NCBI GenBank assembly: GCA_035307765.1
Contig: DATGHU010000044.1
Coordinates: forward strand, 1 to 64,000
Reading direction: 5' to 3'
Length of the DNA: 64,000 nucleotides
From: a bacterium
Lineage (GTDB): Bacteria; Sysuimicrobiota; Sysuimicrobiia; Sysuimicrobiales; Segetimicrobiaceae
Made by a program: the position numbers and the translations under genes
Part shown: one piece after another, positions 1-10,601 of the stretch
Layout of the letters: every line of letters begins with the position of its first letter
How positions within the stretch are numbered: position 1 is the stretch's first letter
Notes under the pieces: model-generated
The model's input: only the letters and a program-made list of their open reading frames with translations
What the model was told of the DNA's origin: nothing
Database searches by the model: none

Positions 1-141
1 CTGCTGCCAGCGTTCCTTCAACCGCACGATCGAGGTCGGGCTCAGGGGCGCGGCCTCTCCGAGGAGGCCGCGCAGGGCCGGCTCAAAGTCGCCGGTGGCC
101 AGCCCTTGCAGATACAGCTCCGGCAGCAGGGCGCGGATGGC
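1..141 (-). pseudogene. IS256/mutator-type transposase remnant, distal part
   Basis: Read on the minus strand this stretch stays open and encodes a peptide containing ALLPELYLQGLATGDFEPAL and, further on, LSPTSIVRLKERWQQ. That pattern is typical of the central part of IS256/mutator-family transposases. The reading frame joins exactly to 2352-2420 if the IS21 element and one copy of its target duplication are removed, so both pieces come from one gene split by IS21. The gene runs off the left edge and its N-terminal part is missing, so it was probably already decayed. Family assignment rests on about 45 residues. Confidence 0.55.
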
Positions 142-218
142 TGTTAGCGATTGCGGTAAACTGACCCTGATCGATGATTGAAAACTGACCCACCCCCCCA
201 GAGCAGAGGAGGTGGGAG

Positions 219-2283
<2,065 letters not shown>

Positions 2284-2351
2284 ACAGTACCAAGGGGGGT
2301 GGGTCAATTTTCGATCATCGGAGGAGGGTCAGATTTCAGGCATCGTTGACA

Positions 2352-2420
2352 GATGGCGTCGCTGGACCGCTGGTAGCGTGGTGGTACCCTGGCATCGGCG
2401 TACTCCTTTCCCCTCCCCGG
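2352..2420 (-). pseudogene. IS256-type transposase remnant, proximal part
   Basis: The minus-strand frame from the TGA at 2421-2423 reads through YADARVPPRYQRSSDAI and continues in frame with 1-135 once the IS21 insertion is removed. There is no in-frame start after the stop, so the transposase had lost its N-terminal part before IS21 landed. The rest of the interval to the next gene (2424-2513) shows nothing I recognise. Confidence 0.45.
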
Positions 2421-2513
2421 TCAGGGAGGTTCCGGTGTGTGATCCCTTGGAAAGGGTACGCCGCTTGAATTTACACACCTTTTGATCCTAGCTCGATGCG
2501 AAATCCGGATGAC

Positions 2514-2960
2514 TCAGTTGGGTAGTTGGAAGAGCTCGACGGTGATTCCATCGGGGTCTAACGCGTACACGCTGCAACCACCTCTATTCGGCCCAGCGAA
2601 AATCTTGACTGGGGCTGAACGGAAATGAACACCCTTCGAGGCTAGCTCTTTGTACAATGCTGGCAAATCCTTTACCGAAAGAGCAATATGTGCACTACCA
2701 GGATTGTTTGTACGCATATCAGCTGATGCACCTCTCGGGGTAACGTATTCGAAGAGCTCCAAGATGTGAGTCGAACCGGGAATGTGTAAGTGAACTGCGA
2801 TGACTTTGCACTGCGGAAAGCCCACGATGTCACGGAAGTACTCCTCAGTGATCTCCCTACGCCAAAGAACCTCGCACCCCAGGAGCCTTTCATAGAAATC
2901 AAGAGAGCGCTCGATATTAGATACAGTGAAGCTCGTGTGGTGGATACCAGTGACTCTCAC
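2514..2960 (-). CDS. VOC-superfamily (glyoxalase/dioxygenase-like) protein
   Basis: A 148-aa protein with the two beta-alpha-beta-beta-beta repeats of the vicinal oxygen chelate fold. The four expected metal ligands are visible: His in GIHHTSF near the N-terminus, Glu in ILELFEY, His in AHIALSV and Glu in ITVELFQ near the C-terminus. The substrate cannot be read from sequence; the family includes glyoxalase I, methylmalonyl-CoA epimerase, extradiol dioxygenases and antibiotic-binding proteins. GTG 2960 is chosen because GAGGGGG lies 7 nt upstream; a longer GTG start at 2984 has no such site. It is the last gene of the co-directional catabolic cluster, 311 bp after the ABC ATPase. Confidence 0.85.
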   Translation of the reverse strand: MRVTGIHHTSFTVSNIERSLDFYERLLGCEVLWRREITEEYFRDIVGFPQCKVIAVHLHIPGSTHILELFEYVTPRGASADMRTNNPGSAHIALSVKDLPALYKELASKGVHFRSAPVKIFAGPNRGGCSVYALDPDGITVELFQLPN

Positions 2961-3271
2961 GGAATTTCCCCCTCGTTGAAGCACCGCAACGTAGCAACGC
3001 TCAAATCAGACCATCCGTCGTTTGACCAGATAAGTCAATTGCCTGAGTGCATTCGCTCCCCCCGTCCTGGGAACGAGCCCAATGAGCAACGCTACCACTC
3101 TAAGTTGCCCATCAGCCGCCAGAGTCGTCTGGCAGCGATCTCAGCGGACCATTCCGTGCAACCCCTCTAGCGGCCAGGCCCGCTCGATTCCGCCACCTCC
3201 GAGCATAGATACGTCTCATTGCATGGGTCTCGCGCGCCCGTTGCCTGAGGGTCATCGCATATCCAATCGGA
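2961..3271. other. Intergenic, no gene seen
   Basis: The 311 bp between the fused ABC ATPase and the VOC gene. Short open frames on both strands have no family pattern or good ribosome binding site. I see no terminator with a T-tract and no repeat. Confidence 0.5.
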
Positions 3272-5185
3272 TTACACTGTGTCCCGCGTGGCATCTCCAG
3301 CCGTGGGAAGGGGATCCACGTCAACTCTTGGAACGGCAGCAAGCAGGGCTTGAGTGTATGGGTGAAAGGGGGGTGAGAATACTTCCTCCGTCTGTCCAAC
3401 ATCACACAATTCGCCATGGTACAGTACCGCGATGCGGTGGGCTAAGGAACGCACGACTGCCATATCGTGAGAGATGAATAGATACGAAATCCCTCGTTCA
3501 GCCTGTAGAGTTCGAAGCAGATCAAGGATGTCCGCTTGCACGGACACATCAAGTGCAGAAAGGACCTCATCGCACAAGAGAACTGTCGGTTCAGCCGCTA
3601 GTGCTCTGGCGATAGCCACACGCTGGCGCTCCCCGCCCGATAATTCATCCGGGAACCGTCTCGCGTAGGACGTCGGCAGGCGAACGTCTTCCAGTAAACG
3701 CGCTACCCTTTTCCGGTAGGAGCCGCCACGCGATTTAAAATATAACGTTAAGGGGCGGCCAATGATATCCTCTATGCAGCGGCGTGGATTAAGAGATGCA
3801 TCCGGATTCTGTAGCACTAACTGCATTTTACGGAGTAGCGCCAGAGACCTCCCCGCAACTGTTGCAGGTAACCTCTTCCCTTCGAACTTCAGAATGCCAC
3901 TCAAGGGGGGGACTAAACCAACGCAAGCGCGGGCTATCGTTGACTTACCACTCCCGGATTCGCCCACCAAGGCCAGCGTCTCACCAGCCCGCAACTCGAA
4001 AGACACGTTTCGGACCACAAGACTCATCTCCCGCTGCGCCAACGAGATGATTGGATGCCGGCCATAGCTGCAGTTCAGCCCTGTCACCTCAAGCACCGGA
4101 TCTGCTTTAGAAACAGTCGACACACACGCGTCAGTATCAACGGTCTTAGGCACACTTACACTGCTGGTTATTACCTTCCAACGACAACACGCGACCCGAT
4201 GCTCACTGGTGATTCCATCCAAAGCTTGAGCGTCGCTGTAACAGCGTCCTTCGGCATACTCGCAGCGAGGAGCGAACCGGCAACCAACTGGCAACGACTC
4301 GCGTTGGAGAATACCACGCAACAGGATTCTTTTCTGCGGTCGAGCACCGTCGATAAGTGGCAGAGAGGCGATCAGGCCTTGTGTATAAGGATGACGAGGA
4401 TGGCGGAATAGCTCGTCAGTCGATGATTCTTCCACGAGTTCTCCTGCATACATAACGCCCACCCGGTCACAGATCATAGAAAGAACGGCGAGGTTATGGG
4501 TGACGTATACCATTGATAACTGATGCTCAGACCGAAGACGGATCAGTAGCTCCACTATCTGTGCTTGCGTGGTTACATCGAGCCCTGTAGTCGGCTCATC
4601 AAGCACGACTAGTTGAGGATCACAAGCCAAGGCCATCGCAATCATCACGCGTTGCTGTTGTCCACCGCTAAGTTCGTGTGGAAAGCGTTGCGCAATGCTC
4701 TTGGGTTGGGGGAGTCTAGTCTGCGCAAATAGCTCAAGCGCTCGCTCATGCCTCTCTTTCCGGGAAGCCCCACGAGCATGGGCTTTCATGAGCTCGCATA
4801 TCTGATCGCCCACTCGCAGTCCTGGGCTTAGCGCCGTTGCCGGGTTTTGTGGAACTATGCTAATATCCTTACCTCGTATCCGCTGTAACGCTCGGTCTTG
4901 AAGCGACAGGATGTCACGCCCGAGAAATTGCACCTTACCTGCCCGGACTCGGCTACTCGGCCGATGATACCCCAGTAGGCAATAGGCGGTAGTGGACTTC
5001 CCGCAACCTGATTCACCTACCAAGCCATAGGCTTCCCCCCGACGCACTACGAACGAGACGTGATTGACGACATTCCACCATACCCTGTCCCGTAGGAAAT
5101 CTACGGTCAACCCCTCGACGGCTAGAAGTGTCTGCGATCCGTGGGTCGAAATCGCTCCCCCCCTTGACGCCTCAAAGAGGCCCAC
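3272..5185 (-). CDS. Fused double ABC ATPase of an oligopeptide-type importer (DppD-DppF fusion)
   Basis: A 637-aa protein with two complete ABC cassettes that would energise the permeases encoded just upstream. Cassette 1 has Walker A GESGCGKST (57-65), signature ELSGGQQQR (171-179) and Walker B LVVLDEP. It ends with the oligopeptide-transporter tail GCRFAPRCEYAEGRCY (about 301-316). Cassette 2 has Walker A GESGSGKST (408-416), signature ELSGGERQR (about 513-521) and LLCDEVLSALD. DppD and DppF are normally separate proteins; fused versions exist but are less common. GTG 5185 overlaps the upstream permease stop by 14 bp, implying coupled translation. The transported substrate may be a peptide, a glycoside or another solute. 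Confidence 0.92.
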   Translation of the reverse strand: MGLFEASRGGAISTHGSQTLLAVEGLTVDFLRDRVWWNVVNHVSFVVRRGEAYGLVGESGCGKSTTAYCLLGYHRPSSRVRAGKVQFLGRDILSLQDRALQRIRGKDISIVPQNPATALSPGLRVGDQICELMKAHARGASRKERHERALELFAQTRLPQPKSIAQRFPHELSGGQQQRVMIAMALACDPQLVVLDEPTTGLDVTTQAQIVELLIRLRSEHQLSMVYVTHNLAVLSMICDRVGVMYAGELVEESSTDELFRHPRHPYTQGLIASLPLIDGARPQKRILLRGILQRESLPVGCRFAPRCEYAEGRCYSDAQALDGITSEHRVACCRWKVITSSVSVPKTVDTDACVSTVSKADPVLEVTGLNCSYGRHPIISLAQREMSLVVRNVSFELRAGETLALVGESGSGKSTIARACVGLVPPLSGILKFEGKRLPATVAGRSLALLRKMQLVLQNPDASLNPRRCIEDIIGRPLTLYFKSRGGSYRKRVARLLEDVRLPTSYARRFPDELSGGERQRVAIARALAAEPTVLLCDEVLSALDVSVQADILDLLRTLQAERGISYLFISHDMAVVRSLAHRIAVLYHGELCDVGQTEEVFSPPFHPYTQALLAAVPRVDVDPLPTAGDATRDTV

Positions 5186-6065
5186 GTGAGGTATTCCTCC
5201 CCAAGATTCGGGCTAGGCCATCAGCTAATGAATTTAGTCCAATCACAAGGAGTGCCAGCGCACACGCTGGAGCCAGCACTACCTCAGGTGCGGCGGCAAA
5301 CCCTATGCGGTTCTCACTAATCATCAATCCCCATTCTGGGGATGGCGGTTTGGCACCGAATCCAAGGAACCCCAAAGAGCCGATCAAAATCGGTGCATAG
5401 CCAGCTCTCACTCCAAATTCGACGAGCAGAATTCCGGACACGTTCGGCGCAAGTTCACGAACGATGATCGACCAAATTGATTCACCACGTGCTCGTGCGA
5501 CGATCACAAAGTCACGCGTGGCCAAGTCCAGGGCCGACGCACGTATCACTCGCGTCATCCGGGGTACATAGACGAGAACGACGACCCCGACTAGTAGGAG
5601 CCCGCTCCCGCCCAGTTCCGGACCCGCGGCAGTTATAATCAGGAGTGCAAATATCAGAACTGGTATACTAATAAGGACGTCAAAGATCCGCATCAACGCT
5701 TCGTCGAACCACCCCCCCACGTAGCCACAGAAGAGACCGAGAGGACCGGCAATCAAGACGCTGAAAAGCGTGCTGATTAAAGCAAGGGCTAGATCTACTC
5801 GAGCGCCGTACACAACCCGGCTGAGTACATCCCGGCCCAGCAAGTCAGTGCCGAACAGATGCTGGGGTGTGGGATGCGAGAAGGGCGGGTTCAAGCCCGT
5901 GAGTGTCGGACTGTACGGAGCCCAAAAAGGACCTGTGAGTGCACCAACCAGGAAAAGCAAGAGGATTGCCACGCCGACCCACAGACTAGATAACAGACGT
6001 TGCCGAGTTGTCGCTCGTTCATGAATTGAAGGAGATACAACCAGAGCCGACCTGGACTTTGACAC
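5172..6065 (-). CDS. ABC importer permease, DppC type
   Basis: A 297-aa inner-membrane permease of the binding-protein-dependent transport family. An N-terminal membrane helix (about 28-48) is followed by the HPTPQHLFGTDLLGRDVLSR segment typical of DppC/OppC, then five further hydrophobic segments. The EAA-type loop that contacts the ATPase is in the ARARGESIWSIIVRELAPN region. The GTG start at 6065 overlaps the stop of the DppB-type gene by one base (TAGTG). It forms the membrane heterodimer with that protein. Confidence 0.93.
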   Translation of the reverse strand: MSKSRSALVVSPSIHERATTRQRLLSSLWVGVAILLLFLVGALTGPFWAPYSPTLTGLNPPFSHPTPQHLFGTDLLGRDVLSRVVYGARVDLALALISTLFSVLIAGPLGLFCGYVGGWFDEALMRIFDVLISIPVLIFALLIITAAGPELGGSGLLLVGVVVLVYVPRMTRVIRASALDLATRDFVIVARARGESIWSIIVRELAPNVSGILLVEFGVRAGYAPILIGSLGFLGFGAKPPSPEWGLMISENRIGFAAAPEVVLAPACALALLVIGLNSLADGLARILGRNTSRGPL

Positions 6066-7012
6066 TACAACGCCCCTATTCGCGGGTTTGACAACACAGC
6101 GCCGAGATCAGCCACTAAGTTGCCCAGAATGTACACGAGCGACACTAGTAGGATAGCAGCTTCGACCACCGGGACATCGCGCAGCGAAATCGAATCAACA
6201 AGCAGGCTCCCGATGCCAGGGATCGCGAAAAGATTTTCTACCACCACGACCCCACCAATGACATAGGCCATATTGAGCGCTGTGATGTTAAGCGCAGGGC
6301 CGAGCGCATTGGGTAAGATGTGCCTAAGTAGGATCTTTTGCGCCGGGAGACCATTCAAAACCGCCATACGAACGTACTCTGAGTCCAGTACCTCGATTAA
6401 ATTATCGCGCAACATTCGGATCGGGTATGCTGCCATTCGCACAGTTAAGGTTATCGCGGGGAGTGCGGCAATCCACAGGAATTCGATCGGGTTCTTAGCT
6501 TGGTCGATCAGCGACATGGCGGGAAACCAAGGCACATGGAGGACAAAAATAACAATGAGAAGAGTACCAAACACGAACTCGGGAAGAGAAAAGGCAAGTA
6601 AGGTGGCAGTGGACACAAGCAAGTCAATGGTTTGCCCATGGAACACCGCGCCGAGAACTGCGAAGACAATTGTTACGGGCAAATAGAGTGTGAAAGCATA
6701 AATAGAGAGCAGCAGAGTTATCCGAAGCCGAGGCATAATGACGCTAGCAACGTCGCGCTGATTTACGAAAGAGCGGCCAAAGTCTCCATGAACCGCACGT
6801 TCGAGCCATTCAACATAGCGGATAGGGGCAGGTACGTCGAGGTGAAGACGGTCTCGAAATACCCTACGTTGCTCAGGAGAGCTCATTTGTCCCAAAACAC
6901 GCACGGCAACGTCTCCGGGTAGGACTTCTACGGTGGCAAAAATCACCGCTGAAACCGCTAGCAACGTTAACGCTGCGGTTCCTACTCGTGTCAAAATTAA
7001 TTTGAGAATCAT
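6065..7012 (-). CDS. ABC importer permease, DppB type
   Basis: A 315-aa permease with six predicted membrane helices: one near the N-terminus, then a large periplasmic region ending in the family pattern HGDFGRSFVNQRDVASVI, then five helices. The cytoplasmic EAA loop (NGLPAQKILLRHILPNALGP) should dock onto the fused ATPase. It lies 106 bp downstream of the binding-protein gene and is coupled to the DppC-type gene. ATG 7012 follows GGAAAACCT. Confidence 0.93.
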   Translation of the reverse strand: MILKLILTRVGTAALTLLAVSAVIFATVEVLPGDVAVRVLGQMSSPEQRRVFRDRLHLDVPAPIRYVEWLERAVHGDFGRSFVNQRDVASVIMPRLRITLLLSIYAFTLYLPVTIVFAVLGAVFHGQTIDLLVSTATLLAFSLPEFVFGTLLIVIFVLHVPWFPAMSLIDQAKNPIEFLWIAALPAITLTVRMAAYPIRMLRDNLIEVLDSEYVRMAVLNGLPAQKILLRHILPNALGPALNITALNMAYVIGGVVVVENLFAIPGIGSLLVDSISLRDVPVVEAAILLVSLVYILGNLVADLGAVLSNPRIGAL

Positions 7013-7118
7013 AGGTTTTCCAATAGTCGTAGGAATTGGCTAATGCCACAACTACGAGCAAAACACAGGAAGTAGGGGCAACTGCTACCCCGCAATCCGA
7101 TTTCCCGAACTGTGCATA

Positions 7119-8657
7119 TCAATTGCAATGAATCTTTCGCAAATCCACTCGAATTGCCTGGGCATGGGGGACATAGCCGTCGCACGCCGCGCGCGTCGCC
7201 GCGACGACATTGACGAAGACGGGCATGATGACTCCTCCATCTTCAGTGAGCATCCTTGCAGCTTTGCCGTATAATGCGAGCCGCTGGGTGGGATCAGCCG
7301 TCTTACTAGCTTGATCAAGGATGGTATCGTACTCTGGTCGCTTCCAATGAGTCTCATTGATCGGCGAAGTAGAACGGTAGGCAAGAGCAAGGGCGTCACC
7401 CGGAGGACGAGAGGCCCAGGTGGAGGTAATAAATGGTTGCTTGAGCCATACAGTATCAGCCCACTCGCTAGACGGTCCAACTATAACGTTTACCTCGACC
7501 CCCGCCTGCAACGCCATCTCCTTAAACAACTGTGCAAACGCGACGACACCTGGTCGAATCTCCGCAGCAAAGAGATCGATCTTCAACGGCTTCGATGGTC
7601 CGTAACCCGCTTCATTTAGCAACTGCTTAGCTCCGTCTATATCCGCTCCAGGTTGTTTCTTCCGCCATGCGGCGGTAGACGTGGGAGGGATCGGATTATC
7701 GTCTCCAATGATGCCGTGCCCCAACACGATAGTGTCCAGGATCTTCTTCCGGTTCACGATCATTTTCAAAGCTCGCCGAACACGCACATCGTTGAAGGGT
7801 GGAGTGTCTACCCACATCGATAGCGACATCACGTAAGCTGGACCTGAGGACTCCACCAGCTTAATCCGCTTATCGGCTACCAATGCCCCGATAGCGCTGA
7901 AGACGACACCTTCTGATACATCGATCTGGCCAGACAGAAGCGCCGCATCCCGAGTAGTGGGATCAGGAATTTCATAGATCTCCAGGCACTGTGCCATTGG
8001 TAAGCCGTGCTCCCAATAATTGGGGTTCCTGATCAAGCGGTGAATTTGCTGGCCGGGTGCGAAACCCTCGGGAATGAAGGGACCCGTCCCAACTCCCTTG
8101 AGCTTGATGGTCTCTGTCGTCGCGCCCTTCTCAACGATCCACGTATTCTTTGTCGTGATGGCACTGGGAAATTCTACTGCTGGCTGGTCCAATTTAAATC
8201 TTACTGTATACTTATCCAGAGCAGTTATGCTGCTATTCTTGAGAAAAGCTAAGCTTGGCGTAGCTTCGGACCCAGTTGCCGGATCTAGGAGGCGCTCGAA
8301 TGTCCAAACTACGTCGTCGGCAACCAATTCCTTCCCATCGCTAAACTTCACGCCTCTGCGGAGATTGAACGTCCACTCTTTGGCATCGGCGGTTGATCGC
8401 CAAGATTCTGCTAACTCAGGGTGAACTCGAAGGCTCGAGTCCATGTCTAAAAGTCGGTTGTAGATCGCATCTACCAAGACAACATTCTCACCACTAAGTT
8501 GGTTGGCCGGGTCGAGTGTAACCTTTTCACCTCCCGGGAAGTTGCCGCCAAATTTCACACAGGAAACGGGAGGGCTGGCAGGAGCTGACGAGGAAAAGAT
8601 CGGAAGGACCAAGAGGGGAACTAGCAGTAACGTCAGGGCGCGCCTCAAAATTGTCAT
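7119..8657 (-). CDS. ABC importer solute-binding protein, family 5 (SBP_bac_5)
   Basis: A 512-aa extracytoplasmic binding protein. A signal peptide with a long hydrophobic core (LTLLLVPLLVLPIFSSSAPA) precedes the mature domain. Family 5 features include TLDPANQLSGENVVLVDAIY, LAESWRSTADAKEWTFNLR and VKFSDGKELVADDVVWTFER, which begin the first lobe. There is no lipobox Cys at the predicted cleavage site, so the protein is probably soluble in a periplasm or anchored in another way. ATG 8657 follows GGGAGGGAG. Family 5 proteins bind di- and oligopeptides, but also opines, glycosides and metal chelates, so the ligand is open; the neighbouring sulfatase and sugar-acid type enzymes favour a carbohydrate-like ligand. 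Confidence 0.93.
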   Translation of the reverse strand: MTILRRALTLLLVPLLVLPIFSSSAPASPPVSCVKFGGNFPGGEKVTLDPANQLSGENVVLVDAIYNRLLDMDSSLRVHPELAESWRSTADAKEWTFNLRRGVKFSDGKELVADDVVWTFERLLDPATGSEATPSLAFLKNSSITALDKYTVRFKLDQPAVEFPSAITTKNTWIVEKGATTETIKLKGVGTGPFIPEGFAPGQQIHRLIRNPNYWEHGLPMAQCLEIYEIPDPTTRDAALLSGQIDVSEGVVFSAIGALVADKRIKLVESSGPAYVMSLSMWVDTPPFNDVRVRRALKMIVNRKKILDTIVLGHGIIGDDNPIPPTSTAAWRKKQPGADIDGAKQLLNEAGYGPSKPLKIDLFAAEIRPGVVAFAQLFKEMALQAGVEVNVIVGPSSEWADTVWLKQPFITSTWASRPPGDALALAYRSTSPINETHWKRPEYDTILDQASKTADPTQRLALYGKAARMLTEDGGVIMPVFVNVVAATRAACDGYVPHAQAIRVDLRKIHCN

Positions 8658-8985
8658 GAATCTCCCTCCCTCTCTCTAATCGCCTACATCAACCGCCTAC
8701 GTCTTCCGCAATCCATTCAGCAACAACACCGATTAACAGAGCCGTGTTTACTTGGAAAGCCCCTATGTTCGGCTTGTCCCGCCCTCATCGCGCACCAAAG
8801 GCCCTACTTGAGTAAATGAAATTCGTTGAGGGTGTGGGAAGCTCTGGCATTATTTCGAAGCTTCGGGTGTGCGCGGTACCAGAAGAAGCGGGGAGACGGA
8901 GCTCGATATTAAGTAACGTCGCGCCAACCCGCAGTACCTTAAACATGGGAATGGCCTCCTTCGCACGGCGTTTGCCACTAACTCA
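8658..8985. other. Intergenic, possible separate promoter region
   Basis: The 328 bp between the sulfatase and the binding-protein gene, the largest gap in this otherwise tight minus-strand cluster. Transcription of the importer could restart here, but I cannot pick a convincing -35/-10 pair. No gene, repeat or RNA was recognised. Confidence 0.4.
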
Positions 8986-10401
8986 TCAACCAATAGGGCC
9001 GAGTTCGAATGTTGAGTGTACTCCAGAAATCTCCGCGTAGCCCGACCGTAGGTGCGCCAAGGGCAGCGGATCCTCAGTCTGAATAAGTAGATTCGCCAGT
9101 TTCTCGATCAGGGCGCTTCGTCGGCGTTCATAATCCGGATGGTCATACAGGTTGTTCAACTCAAGGGGATCGACAGCAATGTGATACAGCTCTCCGTATG
9201 ACCTCCCCGGATAGAAGATCAGCTTCCAGTGGAAATCGCGCACCATCTTGAGATCCATTACCTCGCTAAAAACAGCGTCCCGCCACGGGACTGCTTCTTG
9301 TTTCAGAATAGATCTCAAGCTCCTGCCTTGAACCCCCGTTGGAATTACGATACCTGCGAAATCGAGAAACGTAGGCATAACGTCAGTCACCTGGCACAGG
9401 TGCGAAACAACCTTGCCACTTGCTAATTCTTTCGGATAGCGAACTATCATCGGGACGCGGATCAAGTGATCATACAGCATGCGTCCCTTCCAAAGCATCC
9501 CTCTGTGGCCGAGAAGATCTCCATGATCGCTAGCGAACACAATCACGGTCTCGTCTAGAAGACCCCGATCCTTGAGAGAATCCATGATCCGGCCAACTTC
9601 GCGATCGACTAAGCTGATTGTGCCGTAGTAATAGGCAATGATTTTTCGCATGTGGTCTTCGGTAAGCTGATGGAAAGATCGGCTAGCCGACGCGACACGT
9701 TGCTCGGGTATTCGTGAGGTCTGGTTGAAATGAAAATCTTGGGGCAACGGCATCATCTTTGGATCATACATAGTGGCAAATGGCTGAGGCGGATCAAATG
9801 GAAAATGCGGGTTCACGAACGAGACCCATACAAAAAATGGCGCGGTTACCTGACTTAGGACGCGTACGGCATTCTGTCCAATGTACGTGTCTATGTAATC
9901 ATCATCAGACAGCGGGGAAACAGCGGCCCCAAAATCATCGTCGTTGTTCCAACGCTTGACATGCTGGTAGTAGAGTTGACGCTTCCCAATGCGGGAAAGG
10001 TGCTGTCGGTATTCATCGTCACCGGTGAAAAGCTTCCCTTCAACAAACACCCTATTCTGAAACCCGTGTGATTCCGTGGTGGGTTCGAAGTGCATCTTCC
10101 CGACCGCCCACGTACTATATTCAGACTGACTCAGTAGCGTTTGTAGGGTGACCTCTCGGGCGTCGAGATCATACCAATTCCATCTCACCCCATGAACATG
10201 CGGGTATCGTCCAGTGGCTAATGTGGCCCTCGACGGTTGGCAAACGGGACTCTGCGAGAAGTAGTGCTCGAGCAATACCCCCTCAGCTGCCAATCGGTCG
10301 ATGTTAGGCGTCTTAATGACGGGATTGCCGTAGCAACCCAGTGCGTCAAAACGAAGCTCATCGCACATGATAAGGAGCAAGTTCGGTCGGTCCTGACCCA
10401 T
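8986..10401 (-). CDS. Type I sulfatase (alkaline phosphatase superfamily)
   Basis: A 471-aa enzyme predicted to hydrolyse a sulfate ester. Metal-binding Asp residues are in CDELRFDALGCYGN near the N-terminus. The sulfatase signature CQPSR is at 54-58; its Cys54 would be oxidised to formylglycine. The second metal-site segment FASDHGDLLGHRGMLWKG is present. The layout (PNLLLIMCDE, TPNIDRLA) is that of choline-sulfatase and polysaccharide sulfatases. There is no signal peptide, so it probably acts inside the cell on imported substrate. No formylglycine-generating enzyme or anSME is in the window, so maturation must be encoded elsewhere. ATG 10401 follows GGAGGTCTC. Aryl- or alkyl-sulfatase, or a phosphonate hydrolase of the same superfamily, remain possible. 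Confidence 0.92.
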   Translation of the reverse strand: MGQDRPNLLLIMCDELRFDALGCYGNPVIKTPNIDRLAAEGVLLEHYFSQSPVCQPSRATLATGRYPHVHGVRWNWYDLDAREVTLQTLLSQSEYSTWAVGKMHFEPTTESHGFQNRVFVEGKLFTGDDEYRQHLSRIGKRQLYYQHVKRWNNDDDFGAAVSPLSDDDYIDTYIGQNAVRVLSQVTAPFFVWVSFVNPHFPFDPPQPFATMYDPKMMPLPQDFHFNQTSRIPEQRVASASRSFHQLTEDHMRKIIAYYYGTISLVDREVGRIMDSLKDRGLLDETVIVFASDHGDLLGHRGMLWKGRMLYDHLIRVPMIVRYPKELASGKVVSHLCQVTDVMPTFLDFAGIVIPTGVQGRSLRSILKQEAVPWRDAVFSEVMDLKMVRDFHWKLIFYPGRSYGELYHIAVDPLELNNLYDHPDYERRRSALIEKLANLLIQTEDPLPLAHLRSGYAEISGVHSTFELGPIG

Positions 10402-10601
10402 GAGACCTCCTCTTCGTGCTATTCCTCCCCACTAAAGACTGCGCCTAAAGAGCTCCAAGAGAGTCTTCCGTCCGGCGTGGGGATGTGAGGTGTGTTGGCC
10501 GATCGTCGGCATTACACATCGATTTCACTACTACGCCAAACGCTGCATTCAAATCCATTCCGAGCCTTCTTTCCCCGCGCCCCTTCATTTTGAGCAACAC
10601 C

